A stretch of DNA of 64,000 nucleotides from Collinsella sp. (GCA_019425005.1 JAHYYK010000002.1:21670-85669); one strand, 5' to 3'; shown: positions 55,103 through 63,727, counted from the stretch's first letter. Notes: generated from the letters alone by a model not told the origin. A program made the numbers and translations.

Positions 55103-56464
55103 ATGGATACTGTTCTGAGCGTTCTCTCATCGGTCTTTTGGGGCCTGTTGATGCTTTCCGTCCTCGTGTTTTTGCACGAGGGCGGCCACTTTTTGGCGGC
55201 ACGTGCCTGCGGCGTCCGTGTGACCGAGTTCTTTTTGGGCTTGCCGTGCCGCTTTGACATCCATTACACGTCACGTCGCATTGGAACCAAGTTTGGCGTG
55301 ACCCCGCTGCTGCTGGGTGGCTACGCTGCCATCTGCGGTATGGATCCGACCGACGTCTCGTGTGCCGATCGCGTGCTCGCGGCTATCTATCGTCATGGTC
55401 GCGTGACCGTGGCCGACCTTGCTGTCGAGCTCGAGCTATCCGAGGAGGTTGTGCTCGAGGCATGCGCCTTGCTCTTGGGTTGGGGCTCTATCGCGCCTTG
55501 GTATGAGGAAGGGGAGAAGCCCTCGCCGAGCTACTATCCCACCAGGTATCAGACGCTGCCGCGAGACGCGGCGGGTTACACCACCTTTGACGGCCGCCGG
55601 TTCGATCGAGAGCATGCGACTGCCGAGGGCGATGTGTGGGAGCTGCCGTGCGGCGAAGCCGAGTTCCTTGCGCAAGAGCGTTCGCATACCTATCTGGGCC
55701 AGGGTTTTCTCAAGCGCGCCTTTATGCTGCTCGCGGGCATTCTCGTCAATATCCTGACGGGCTTTTTGCTGCTTATGAGCATCTACTCTATTGCGGGTGT
55801 CACCGTGCCGATGGATACCAACGTGATCGGTCAGGTTGACGAGGGGTCTATTGCCGCCAAGGCGGGTATCGAGGGCGGCGACGCGATCCTTTCGGTTGAC
55901 GGAGTATCGTGCGCTACCTGGATGGACGTTTACGATGCCATCGGCAAGGCCGCCGGTAAGGACGATATCGCCATTGAGTATGAGCGCGACGGCAAGCAGC
56001 ATTCGACCTCGGTTGCGCTCAAAGAGGACGAGCGCCTAGGTGTGTATGCCTCTACGCAGGTGGTCCGTTTAGACCCCATCACGTCGGCTCGCCTGTCGTT
56101 CTCCTATGTCGTGCGGACAGCGGAGGGCGTGATGCGCCTGCTCCAGCCGCAGCATACGATGGAGATTCTCGATCAGTCTTCTTCGATCGTGGGCATTAGC
56201 GTTATGTCCTCACAGGCTGCTGCTGCCGGCCCTGCCACGTTCCTTTCGTTTGCCGCCCTCATTTCGTTCTCGCTTGGCTTTATGAACCTGTTGCCCATCC
56301 CACCACTCGATGGCGGCAAGCTGGTCATCGAGATCATTCAAAAGTTTGCGGGTCGCGAGCTGCCACTCAAGGTGCAGACGATTGTGAGCTATGTTGGCAT
56401 CGCGCTCTTTGCACTGCTATTTGTCTATATGCTTCGTTCCGACGTCCTTCGATTTATTTTGTAG
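55103..56464 (+). CDS. rseP: RseP/RasP-type site-2 metalloprotease with large insertion
   Basis: A 453-residue intramembrane protease. HEGGHF (residues 25-29) sits in the first membrane helix; LLPIPPLDGGKLV is the second metal motif near the end; a PDZ domain lies in between (IGQVDEGSIAAKAGIEGGDAILSVDG). Between GGYAAICGM (about residue 80) and the second helix (about 205) is an insertion of about 110 residues not usual in RseP; its first part, RVLAAIYRHGRVTVADLAVELELSEEVVLEACALLLGWGSI in the protein (residues 90-130), looks like a winged helix. ATG 55103 is chosen; TTG 55088 is also in frame, and the AAGGA site lies rather far from 55103. Confidence 0.92.
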   Translation: MDTVLSVLSSVFWGLLMLSVLVFLHEGGHFLAARACGVRVTEFFLGLPCRFDIHYTSRRIGTKFGVTPLLLGGYAAICGMDPTDVSCADRVLAAIYRHGRVTVADLAVELELSEEVVLEACALLLGWGSIAPWYEEGEKPSPSYYPTRYQTLPRDAAGYTTFDGRRFDREHATAEGDVWELPCGEAEFLAQERSHTYLGQGFLKRAFMLLAGILVNILTGFLLLMSIYSIAGVTVPMDTNVIGQVDEGSIAAKAGIEGGDAILSVDGVSCATWMDVYDAIGKAAGKDDIAIEYERDGKQHSTSVALKEDERLGVYASTQVVRLDPITSARLSFSYVVRTAEGVMRLLQPQHTMEILDQSSSIVGISVMSSQAAAAGPATFLSFAALISFSLGFMNLLPIPPLDGGKLVIEIIQKFAGRELPLKVQTIVSYVGIALFALLFVYMLRSDVLRFIL

Positions 56465-56477
56465 GGGAGTGTTTGGA

Positions 56478-57560
56478 TTGTCTTTAACCCATCCTTTGCC
56501 GCGCGAGTTGACGCGCCCCGTGCATGTGGGCGGTGTGCAGATCGGTGGCGGCGCGCCGGTGGTGGTCCAATCCATGACCTGCACCGATACCGCTGACGCC
56601 CAGGCAACGCTTGCGCAAGTGTGCGCGTTGGCGCAGGCTGGCTGCGATATCGTGCGCGTGAGCGTGCCCACCGAGGCCGCGCTTGAGGGTTTCCGCACCA
56701 TCTGTGCCGAGTCTCCGGTGCCGATCGTCGCCGATATTCACTTTAACCATAAGCTCGCCATCGGCGCCGTCGAGGCTGGTGCCGCCAAGCTTCGCATCAA
56801 TCCCGGCAATATCGGCGATTGGGCTAAGGTCGATGCCGTCATCGACGCCGCCGGCGCTGCGGGCTGTGCGATTCGCATCGGTGTCAACGCCGGCTCACTC
56901 GAGCAGGATATCGCTGAGCGCGACGAGCTTACGCAGCCCGAGAAGCTCGTGATGTCGAGCGAGCGTTTCGTCAAGCACTTTGAGGACCGCGGTTTTACGA
57001 ACATTGTGCTTTCGGCCAAGGCCCATAGCGTGCAAACGACGCTTGATACCTATCGAGCCCTGTCGCGTGAGATTCCCCACGTTCCGCTTCACCTGGGCGT
57101 GACGGAGGCGGGGACCAAGCTCCAGGGCACCATCAAGAGCTCTGTAGGCTTGGGTATCTTGCTTTTCGAAGGCATTGGCGACACCATGCGTGTGTCGCTC
57201 ACAGCCGATCCGGTTGAGGAGCCGCCGGTTGCCTGGGGAATTTTGCAGTCGCTGGGCCTGCGTCGCCGTGGTCCCGAGATTGTCTCGTGTCCCACGTGCG
57301 CTCGTTGCCAGGTCAACCTCATTCCCATCGCCGAGGAGGTTACCGAGCGACTGAAGAACTATTCCGCGCCGCTTTCCATCGCCGTGATGGGATGTGCCGT
57401 TAATGGCCCCGGCGAGGCTTCCGACGCCGACTTGGGCGTGGCCTGTGGACGAGGTCAGGGCCTGCTCTTTTCGCATGGCCAGATCATTGGTAAAGTAGCT
57501 GAGGATCAAATTGTCGACGCGCTCATGGCCGAGGTCGACAAGCTTATTGAGGAGAAGTAA
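56478..57560 (+). CDS. ispG: 4-hydroxy-3-methylbut-2-enyl-diphosphate synthase
   Basis: A 360-residue iron-sulfur enzyme of the MEP pathway (GcpE). VVVQSMTCTDTADAQATLAQV, the LRINPGNIG barrel loop, CPTCARCQVNL and GCAVNGPGEASDADLGVA are the family motifs, with the cysteines for the 4Fe-4S cluster. The start is TTG 56478, with AGGGGAG eight bases before it; the frame is open further up but that part belongs to rseP in another frame. It ends directly before the proS ATG. Confidence 0.96.
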   Translation: MSLTHPLPRELTRPVHVGGVQIGGGAPVVVQSMTCTDTADAQATLAQVCALAQAGCDIVRVSVPTEAALEGFRTICAESPVPIVADIHFNHKLAIGAVEAGAAKLRINPGNIGDWAKVDAVIDAAGAAGCAIRIGVNAGSLEQDIAERDELTQPEKLVMSSERFVKHFEDRGFTNIVLSAKAHSVQTTLDTYRALSREIPHVPLHLGVTEAGTKLQGTIKSSVGLGILLFEGIGDTMRVSLTADPVEEPPVAWGILQSLGLRRRGPEIVSCPTCARCQVNLIPIAEEVTERLKNYSAPLSIAVMGCAVNGPGEASDADLGVACGRGQGLLFSHGQIIGKVAEDQIVDALMAEVDKLIEEK

Positions 57561-59282
57561 ATGACTCGAGCAATGTATATGTCTAAGCTTTACGCGCCGA
57601 CGCTCAAAGAGGATCCGGCGGACGCCGAGCTTGCGAGCCACCGTCTGCTGCTTCGCGCCGGCATGATCCGCAAGGAGGCCGCCGGCCTGTATTCCTATCT
57701 GCCGCTCGCATGGCGCTCGATCCGCAAGATCGAGAACATCGTGCGCGACGAGATGGATGCCGCCGGTGCCCAGGAGCTCATGATGCCTATCATGGTCGAT
57801 GCCGAGCTGTGGCGTGAGTCCGGCCGTATCGATGTCTATGGCAAGGAGCTCGTGCGCTTCGATGACCGTCACGGCCGTGAGTTCGTGCTGGGCCCCACCC
57901 ACGAGGAGACTGTCACCGCCCTGGTGCGCAATGAACTGCGCTCCTATAAGCAGCTTCCCGTCAACCTCTACCACATCCAGGACAAGTTCCGTGACGAGTT
58001 CCGTCCCCGCTTTGGCCTGATGCGCGGTCGCGAGTTCATCATGAAGGACGCCTACAGCTTCTCCGCCACGCAGGAGAGCCTGCAGGAGGAGTACGACAAG
58101 ATGAAGCAGGCCTATGCCAACATTTGCGAGCGCTGCTACATCAAGGCCCTGCCCGTTGTCGCCGACTCCGGCGAGATCGGTGGCGATACCTCCGTCGAGT
58201 ATATGGCTTTGGCCGACGCCGGCGAGGCTTCGCTCGTCTACTGCGACGATTGCGGCTTCGCTGCCGACGATGAGGCCGCAAGCACCAAGGTCGTTGTGAC
58301 CGAGGGTCCTGGCGACGGTACGCTCACCAAGGTCAAGACTCCGGGCATGGGCACCATCGAGGCCGTTGCAAAGTTCTTTGGCTTCCCCGAGAACGGCACG
58401 CGCAAGTCCTTGGCTCTCATCGATGCCGAGGGCAAGCCAGTCGTGGCCATTGTCCCGGGCGATCATGAGCTCAATGACTGCAAGGCCGAGCATGTCTTTG
58501 GCAAGGGTTATCGCATGATGACCGATGAGGAGCTCCAGACCTACGGTCTGCATAAGGGCTTTATCGGACCGGTTAACTTGCCCGAGGGCATTCGTCTGGT
58601 CTGCGACGAGAGCCTGCGCGAGTCCAAGCAGTGGGCCTGCGGTGCCAACGAGGTCGACTATCACTTTACCGGTGCCTGCCCCGAGCGCGACTTTACCGTC
58701 GACGAGTGGGCTGATCTGGTCACCGTTGTCGCCGGCGACCCCTGCCCGCACTGCGGCAAGCCGCTCTCTGCTGCCCGTGGCATCGAGGTCTCTCAGGTCT
58801 TCCAGCTGGGCACCAAGTATTCCGAGGCCATGGGTGCCACCTTTATGGATGAGGACGGTAAGGAGAAGCCGCTCATCATGGGTTGCTACGGCGTTGGTGT
58901 GTCCCGCTCGCTCGCTGCCGTCGTGGAGCAGCACAACGACGAGCACGGCATCGTCTGGCCGGTCTCCGTTGCCCCGTACGAGGTCGCGGTGATTCCGCTC
59001 GATCCCAAGAAGGAGGAGTGCGCTATCGTCTGCGAGCAGATCGTTGATGGCCTGTGCGCCGAGGGTATCGAGGTTGTCGTCGACGACCGCGACGAGCGTC
59101 CCGGCTTTAAGTTTGCCGACAACGATCTTATGGGCTTCCCGTATCAGGTCGTTCTGGGTAAGCGTGGCCTTAAGAATGGCACCGTTGAGCTCAAGGACCG
59201 TGCCACGGGTGAGCGCGAGGATGTGGCGATCGACGAGGTCGTCGCCAAGGTCGCCGAGCTTGTGAAGGCAGCACGCCGTTAA
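57561..59282 (+). CDS. proS: prolyl-tRNA synthetase, bacterial type
   Basis: A 573-residue class II synthetase with the editing insertion of ProS type 1. Motif 1 is in ENIVRDEMDAAGAQELMMP, motif 2 in FRDEFRPRFGLMRGREFIMKDAYSF, motif 3 GCYGVGVSRSLAAV; the INS/YbaK-like editing domain spans about residues 225-380 (KSLALIDAEGKPVVAIVPGDHELN). The C-terminal anticodon domain is intact. It directly abuts ispG and ends at a strong terminator. Confidence 0.98.
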   Translation: MTRAMYMSKLYAPTLKEDPADAELASHRLLLRAGMIRKEAAGLYSYLPLAWRSIRKIENIVRDEMDAAGAQELMMPIMVDAELWRESGRIDVYGKELVRFDDRHGREFVLGPTHEETVTALVRNELRSYKQLPVNLYHIQDKFRDEFRPRFGLMRGREFIMKDAYSFSATQESLQEEYDKMKQAYANICERCYIKALPVVADSGEIGGDTSVEYMALADAGEASLVYCDDCGFAADDEAASTKVVVTEGPGDGTLTKVKTPGMGTIEAVAKFFGFPENGTRKSLALIDAEGKPVVAIVPGDHELNDCKAEHVFGKGYRMMTDEELQTYGLHKGFIGPVNLPEGIRLVCDESLRESKQWACGANEVDYHFTGACPERDFTVDEWADLVTVVAGDPCPHCGKPLSAARGIEVSQVFQLGTKYSEAMGATFMDEDGKEKPLIMGCYGVGVSRSLAAVVEQHNDEHGIVWPVSVAPYEVAVIPLDPKKEECAIVCEQIVDGLCAEGIEVVVDDRDERPGFKFADNDLMGFPYQVVLGKRGLKNGTVELKDRATGEREDVAIDEVVAKVAELVKAARR

Positions 59283-59312
59283 TCGACGATTTCGCTTGTA
59301 GTTCGATATACG

Positions 59313-59361
59313 GGACGGCCCCGCATTTCTCCAGATCGGGGAGATGCGGGGCCGTCCTTTT
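59313..59361 (+). terminator. terminator after proS
   Basis: GGACGGCCCCGCAT and its complement form a long GC-rich stem (about 19 pairs with one mismatch, AGATC loop region) followed by TTTTATCTT. Confidence 0.93.
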
Positions 59362-59386
59362 ATCTTGTGGCATCCTCGATATCTAA

Positions 59387-59428
59387 AAGGAAAACCCCAC
59401 AGCCCATGCGAGCTGCGGGGTTTTCCTT
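59387..59428 (-). terminator. terminator of the adhE-phosphotransferase unit
   Basis: AAGGAAAACCCC...CAGC pairs with GCTG...GGGGTTTTCCTT; on the minus strand TTTT follows. It lies 33 bases after the phosphotransferase stop and is probably bidirectional. Confidence 0.8.
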
Positions 59429-59460
59429 GTGCCTCCGATGCGAAATAAATCGCTCAGATA

Positions 59461-60225
59461 TTACTGATAATCGACGACGTCGATCCAATTCTTCAGGAAC
59501 TCATCGTTCACGTTGCGCTTACGAGCGAGCTCGGAAGCGGCAACGATGCTCGTCCACTGACGCACGACCTGCATGGGCATGTCGGCGCGGTCGCAGTAGA
59601 GCTCCAGGTAGGCCTCGGCCTGGTCCTTGCTGTTGAGGGCAAAGAGCAGGTAGGTGGTGGCAACGTCGGCAGCAGGGGAGCCCTGGGTGGCGTGTGCCCA
59701 GTCGCACACATAGAGCTGGCCGTCGTCGCCGACGATGACGTTGGAGGGGTTGAAGTCGCCGTGGCAGACCTTGAACTCCTTGGTCATGCCGTCCAGACGC
59801 TCCTGAAGGTTGTAGCGCGTGGTGGCATTGAGCTGATCAAGGCTGTCGATCATGCGGGCGTACTTGTCGCGCTGACGGTTGAGCAGCGGGGAGGTGTAGC
59901 CGTGGATCTCGATCTGGAGGTCGACGAACATCTCGAGGTACTCACCAAAGCGCTGGGGCTCGGCAGTCATCTTCTCGGCAAGGGTGGTGCCCGGAACCTT
60001 CTCGGTCACGAGCGCCCAGCCGTTGGCGTTCTCGAGCTGGGAAACCTCGAGAGCCTTGGGGCTGCGGATGCCGCACTCATTGATGCGGGCAAGATTCAAA
60101 GCCTCGTTGAACACGTCGGAGACAGGCTTGGTCTCGTTAAAGACCTTGACAATCTTGTCGCCCAGGTCGTAAACGACCTTGTTGCCACGGCGGACGAGCT
60201 CGGTCTTGGAATCGGGTAGCAGCAT
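59461..60225 (-). CDS. APH/choline kinase-fold phosphotransferase (TIGR02172-like)
   Basis: A 254-residue protein-kinase-like small-molecule phosphotransferase. The phosphate-transfer loop is CHGDFNPSNVIV (Asp and Asn of the Brenner motif), the metal aspartate is in YVCDWAHATQG, and a lysine in KIVKVF is the candidate ATP anchor. The overall pattern (DVFNEALNLARINECG, WALVTEKVPGTTLAEKM, ending WIDVVDY) matches a family known from TIGR02172 in gut anaerobes, whose substrate is unknown. No membrane segment. A GGATGCAACC stretch precedes the ATG. It may be co-transcribed with adhE upstream. An aminoglycoside substrate is unlikely on context. Confidence 0.88.
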   Translation of the reverse strand: MLLPDSKTELVRRGNKVVYDLGDKIVKVFNETKPVSDVFNEALNLARINECGIRSPKALEVSQLENANGWALVTEKVPGTTLAEKMTAEPQRFGEYLEMFVDLQIEIHGYTSPLLNRQRDKYARMIDSLDQLNATTRYNLQERLDGMTKEFKVCHGDFNPSNVIVGDDGQLYVCDWAHATQGSPAADVATTYLLFALNSKDQAEAYLELYCDRADMPMQVVRQWTSIVAASELARKRNVNDEFLKNWIDVVDYQ

Positions 60226-60257
60226 GGTTGCATCCTTTCAACGATGCGATAGAAGCG

Positions 60258-60296
60258 ACGGCGGGGGTGTGTGAAACACCCGTGCACCCCCGCCGT
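60258..60296 (-). terminator. GC-rich hairpin between adhE and the phosphotransferase gene
   Basis: ACGGCGGGGGTG pairs perfectly with CACCCCCGCCGT around a 15-base loop that can itself pair. No T run follows on the minus strand, so it is more likely a partial terminator or mRNA end stabiliser after adhE. Confidence 0.5.
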
Positions 60297-60313
60297 TAAA
60301 AACCGTGCTAAAA

Positions 60314-62962
60314 CTAGCAGACGGCGTAATCCTGGGGCTCGCGGCCGTAGTAGGCGTCCAGGTAGAGCTCCTTGATCTCGCTCATGAGCGGGTAGCGCGG
60401 GTTGGCGCCGGTGCACTGGTCGTTGAATGCCTGCTCGGTCATTTCGTCGAGGGTGTCGAGGAAGTACTGCTCGTCAACACCGTAGTCGGCGATGGTCTTC
60501 TTGACGCCGATGAAGTCCTTGAGCTCCTCGAGCTTCGTGATGAAGTTCTCGAAGACCTCCTTGTCGTCCTTGCCCTCGATGCCGCAGTACTTGGCCATCT
60601 CGGCGTAGTTGTGCAGCGCGTTGGGGTAAGGATACTGGGAGAAGGTACCCATCTTGACGGGTGCCTCGGCGGCGTTGTAGCGCATGACGCGGGTCAGGAT
60701 GACAGCGTTTGCGAGGCCGTGGGGCAGGTGATGGAAGGCGCCGAGCTTGTGAGCCATGGAGTGGTTGAGGCCCAGGAAGGCGTTGGCGAAGGCCATACCG
60801 GCCATGCAGGAGGCGTTGTGCATCTCCTCGCGGGCGTGCGGGTCCTTGGCGCCGTTCGTGAAGCTGGAGGGCAGGTTCTCGAAGACGAGCTTGGCAGCGC
60901 GCTCGGAGAGGCCCTTGGTGTAGTCGGAAGCCATGATGGAGACGTAGGACTCGATGGCGTGGGTCATGACGTCGATGCCGGAGGCAGCGGTCAGGCCGCG
61001 CGGGGCGGTCATGCAGTTGTCGGCGTCGACGATAGCCATGTTGGGGAGCAGCGCGTAGTCGGCGAGCGGCCACTTGATGCCGGTCTCCTTGTCGGTGATG
61101 ATGGCGAACGGCGTGCACTCGGAGCCGGTACCCGAAGAGGTCGGGACGGCGACGAAGTAGGCCTTCTTGCCCATCTCGGGGAAAGTGAAGATACGCTTGC
61201 GGATGTCCATGAAGTCCATGGCCATGTCCTCAAACTTGCACTCGGGGTGCTCGTACATCATCCACATGATCTTGCCGGCGTCCATAGCGGAGCCACCGCC
61301 GACGGCGATGATGACGTCCGGCTCAAAGAGAGCCATCTGCTTGGCGCCGCGACGTGCGCACTGCAGCGACGGATCGGGCTCGACGTCGTAGAAGCAGTCG
61401 TGGGCGATGCCCATCTCGTCGAGCTTGGCCTCGATGGCGCGGGTGTTGCCATTCTTGAAGAGGAACTGGTCGGTGACGATGAAGGCGCGCTTCTTGCCCA
61501 TGACGTTGCCAAGCTCGTCGAGGGCGACGGGCGTGGAACCCTTCTTGAAGTAGACCTTCTCGGGAGCGCGGAACCACAGCATGTTCTCACGGCGCTCGGC
61601 CACAGTCTTAACGTTGATCAAGTGCTTCACCCCAACGTTCTCGGAGACGGAGTTGCCGCCCCAGGAGCCGCAGCCCAGGGTCAGAGACGGCTTCATGCCA
61701 AAGTTGTACAGGTCACCGATGCCGCCGTGCGAGGACGGGGTGTTGATGACGATACGGCAGGCCTTCATGACGTGCTCGAACAGGCTGATCTTCTCGGCCT
61801 GGGCGGGGTGCACGTACAGAGAGGCGGTGTGGCCCGGGCCACCGGCAAGCACCAGGTGCTCGGCCTTGTCGACGGCCTCCTGGAAGTCCTTGGCGTGGTA
61901 CATGGCCAGGACCGGGGAGAGCTTCTCGTGGGAGAACTCCTCCTTGGCGGGGTCGGTGGAGGTGACCTCGGCGATCAGGATCTTGGTCTTGGCGGGAACC
62001 TCGATGCCGGCGAGCTCGGCGATCTTGGCAGCGGCCATGCCGGGGATGCGGTGATCGAGAGCGCCGTTCTTGAACATGGCGGCACGCAGGGCCTCCATCT
62101 CGGCACCCTGCTTGACGAAGTAGCAGCCGCGCTTCTGGAACTCGGCCTTGACCTGGTCATAGATGGTGTCGATGACGGTCACGGACTGCTCGGAGGCGCA
62201 GATCATGCCGTTGTCGAAGGTCTTGGAGTGGATGATGGAGTTGACGGCGAGCAGCACGTCGGCGGTGTCGTCGATGACGACCGGGGTGTTACCGGCGCCA
62301 ACGCCCAGGGCGGGCTTGCCCGAGGAGTAAGCGGCCTTGACCATGCCCGGGCCACCGGTGGCGAGGATGATGTCGACGTCGCGCATGACCATGTTGGTCA
62401 GCTCGATGGAGGGGACATCGACCCAGCCGATGATGCCCTCGGGGGCGCCGGCCTTGACGGCGGCGTCAAGCACGAGCTTGGCGGCGGCGATGGTGCACTT
62501 GGCGGCAGCCGGGTGCGGGGAGATGATGATGGCGTTGCGGGTCTTCAGGCAGATCAGCGTCTTGAAGATCGCGGTGGAGGTGGGGTTGGTCGTCGGGATG
62601 ACGGCGCCCACGATGCCGATGGGCTCGGCGATCTTGGTGATGCCGTAAGCCTCGTCGCGCTCCAGGACACCACAGGTCTTGGTGTTCTTGTAAGCGTTGT
62701 AGATGTACTCTGCGGCGTAGTGGTTCTTGATGACCTTGTCCTCAAGAACGCCGCGGCCGGTCTCCTCGATGGCCATCTTCGCCAACGGGATACGAGCCTT
62801 GTTGGCGGCCATGGCGGCCTCATAGAAGATCTTGTCGACCTGCTCCTGCGTGTACGTAGCAAAAAGCGCCTGGGCCTCTCGCATCTGAGCGAGCTTAGCC
62901 TCAAGCGCCTCTACGTTGTCCACAATTGCGGGAGTAGTGTTTTCCGGTGACTTTTTCACCAT
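60314..62962 (-). CDS. adhE: bifunctional acetaldehyde-CoA/alcohol dehydrogenase
   Basis: An 882-residue fermentation enzyme reducing acetyl-CoA to ethanol with two NADH. The N-terminal aldehyde dehydrogenase half (residues about 1-440) has PTTNPTSTAIFK, ATGGPGMVKAAYSSGKPALGVGAGN and the catalytic cysteine in NGMICASEQSV. The C-terminal iron-dependent alcohol dehydrogenase (from about 455) has GGGSAMDAGKIMW, SSGTGSECTPFAI, and the iron ligands in HAIESYVS, LNHSMAHKLGAFHHLPHGLANA. AAGGAGA lies before the ATG at 62962 and can pair with an upstream TCTCC. AdhE assembles into long filaments (spirosomes) in other bacteria. A short leader with a possible operator precedes it. Confidence 0.98.
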   Translation of the reverse strand: MVKKSPENTTPAIVDNVEALEAKLAQMREAQALFATYTQEQVDKIFYEAAMAANKARIPLAKMAIEETGRGVLEDKVIKNHYAAEYIYNAYKNTKTCGVLERDEAYGITKIAEPIGIVGAVIPTTNPTSTAIFKTLICLKTRNAIIISPHPAAAKCTIAAAKLVLDAAVKAGAPEGIIGWVDVPSIELTNMVMRDVDIILATGGPGMVKAAYSSGKPALGVGAGNTPVVIDDTADVLLAVNSIIHSKTFDNGMICASEQSVTVIDTIYDQVKAEFQKRGCYFVKQGAEMEALRAAMFKNGALDHRIPGMAAAKIAELAGIEVPAKTKILIAEVTSTDPAKEEFSHEKLSPVLAMYHAKDFQEAVDKAEHLVLAGGPGHTASLYVHPAQAEKISLFEHVMKACRIVINTPSSHGGIGDLYNFGMKPSLTLGCGSWGGNSVSENVGVKHLINVKTVAERRENMLWFRAPEKVYFKKGSTPVALDELGNVMGKKRAFIVTDQFLFKNGNTRAIEAKLDEMGIAHDCFYDVEPDPSLQCARRGAKQMALFEPDVIIAVGGGSAMDAGKIMWMMYEHPECKFEDMAMDFMDIRKRIFTFPEMGKKAYFVAVPTSSGTGSECTPFAIITDKETGIKWPLADYALLPNMAIVDADNCMTAPRGLTAASGIDVMTHAIESYVSIMASDYTKGLSERAAKLVFENLPSSFTNGAKDPHAREEMHNASCMAGMAFANAFLGLNHSMAHKLGAFHHLPHGLANAVILTRVMRYNAAEAPVKMGTFSQYPYPNALHNYAEMAKYCGIEGKDDKEVFENFITKLEELKDFIGVKKTIADYGVDEQYFLDTLDEMTEQAFNDQCTGANPRYPLMSEIKELYLDAYYGREPQDYAVC

Positions 62963-62997
62963 TTGTGTCTCCTTGCGATCGGAGATTTACCCTACGC

Positions 62998-63013
62998 CTT
63001 GCATGATAGCAAG
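62998..63013 (-). promoter_or_regulatory. adhE -10 element inside a small palindrome
   Basis: TATCAT (minus strand, 63008-63003) is the likely -10, 41 bases before the ATG, without a good -35. It sits inside CTTGC...GCAAG inverted arms, a plausible operator over the promoter. Nearer the start, TCTCC and GGAGA (62985-62981 and 62972-62968) can pair across eight bases and hide the ribosome site. Confidence 0.4.
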
Positions 63014-63056
63014 AAATTATTCGGCGAACGGTAAGATTCCCGTAAAAGGCACACTA

Positions 63057-63082
63057 AAACGCTTCAATAAACTGAAACGCTT
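63057..63082. promoter_or_regulatory. paired AAACGCTT motifs upstream of adhE
   Basis: AAACGCTT occurs at 63057-63064 and again at 63075-63082, 18 bases apart, about 50-75 bases upstream of the presumed -10. The second copy lies in TGAAACGCTTTAA, which resembles a LacI-family half-palindrome. No regulator gene is adjacent. Confidence 0.4.
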
Positions 63083-63115
63083 TAACTAAAACTATCTGCC
63101 TGCTGCATCGCCCCG

Positions 63116-63374
63116 CTCATTGGGGACAGACTTACATGAGAATTTCAATCGGAAAACGGGAAGAACGGGGCATCTTCTTGACAATTGCTATTCGCGGGTC
63201 GCGGTTGAGTCAGACACGCAGGCGGTGCAGCTGCTCGACTATATTCGTCTCAATCTCGTGAAAGGTGCGCTTGGCTCAATCGAGGCGTACCGCTGGTCAA
63301 GCTACAGGGCATACCAGCTGGGTTACGATCCCTTTGACATCTGCAAACACTCATGTAAGTCTGTCCCCAATGAG
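63116..63374 (+). mobile_element. 259-bp non-autonomous RAYT-derived element
   Basis: Perfect 25-bp inverted repeats, 63116-63140 (CTCATTGGGGACAGAC onward) and 63350-63374, bound 209 bases of internal DNA that contains only a middle fragment of a RAYT-type transposase. The right repeat ends three bases before the A run of the rpmB terminator. It looks like a solo, internally deleted relative of a REP-associated transposon. Confidence 0.8.
63138..63349 (+). pseudogene. fragment of a RAYT transposase
   Basis: The frame encodes FNRKTGRTGHLLDNCYSRVAV and then LLDYIRLNLVKGALGSIEAYRWSSYRAYQLGYDPFDIC. This aligns with residues 87-150 of the intact transposase at 30398 (HFNQKTGRRGPVFQERF; RYIHDNPAKAG; YRWSSF). 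The N-terminal part with the HVH metal motif and the C-terminal part are missing, so it cannot be active. It is not a recent copy of the other gene, since identity is low. Confidence 0.8.
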
Positions 63375-63377
63375 TGC

Positions 63378-63410
63378 AAAAAGGCGCCCTCCGTAGGGGA
63401 GGACGCCTTT
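63378..63410 (-). terminator. rpmB terminator
   Basis: On the minus strand AAAGGCGTCCTCC pairs with GGAGGGCGCCTTT around a 5-base loop and runs into TTTTT. Confidence 0.9.
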
Positions 63411-63478
63411 GGTAAGTTCTATATGAACGCGAGGTCTTTGACCCGGAGAGTCCGAGGTACTTGTTGGTAAGACCTTAT

Positions 63479-63667
63479 TTAGGAGCGCGCAACCTTGCCA
63501 GACTTGAGGCAGGTGGAGCAAACGTTCATCTTGCGACGGTGACCATCGACGACAACGTAGACGCGCTGGATGTTGGGGCGGAACTTACGGTTGGTGACGC
63601 GGTGAGAGTGGCTGATGGAGCGACCGGCAACGGGGTGCTTACCGCAAACTTCGCAAACTTTGGACAT
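63479..63667 (-). CDS. rpmB: 50S ribosomal protein L28
   Basis: A 62-residue ribosomal protein with four cysteines in two CxxC pairs (CEVCGKHP and CSTCLKSGKV), the zinc-binding form of L28. GRSISHSHRVTNRKFRPNIQRVYV is the conserved middle. The start at 63667 follows GGAGGG by six bases; a longer in-frame reading to 63715 lacks family support. Monocistronic with its own terminator. Confidence 0.97.
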   Translation of the reverse strand: MSKVCEVCGKHPVAGRSISHSHRVTNRKFRPNIQRVYVVVDGHRRKMNVCSTCLKSGKVARS

Positions 63668-63721
63668 AACTGACCCTCCTTGGGCGACAAACGAACATGT
63701 CGCGTTAACAAACAAGCCTGA

Positions 63722-63727
63722 ACTATA
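63722..63727 (-). promoter_or_regulatory. -10 element of rpmB
   Basis: TATAGT reads on the minus strand 55 bases before the rpmB ATG. A TTGCGC at 20 bases spacing is too far for a standard -35; the promoter assignment rests on the -10 only. Confidence 0.45.

Noticed and set aside
63057..63090. A catabolite (cre) operator upstream of adhE
   Set aside because: The AAACGCTT motifs lack one base of the cre consensus core and are not symmetric, so CcpA binding is not supported.
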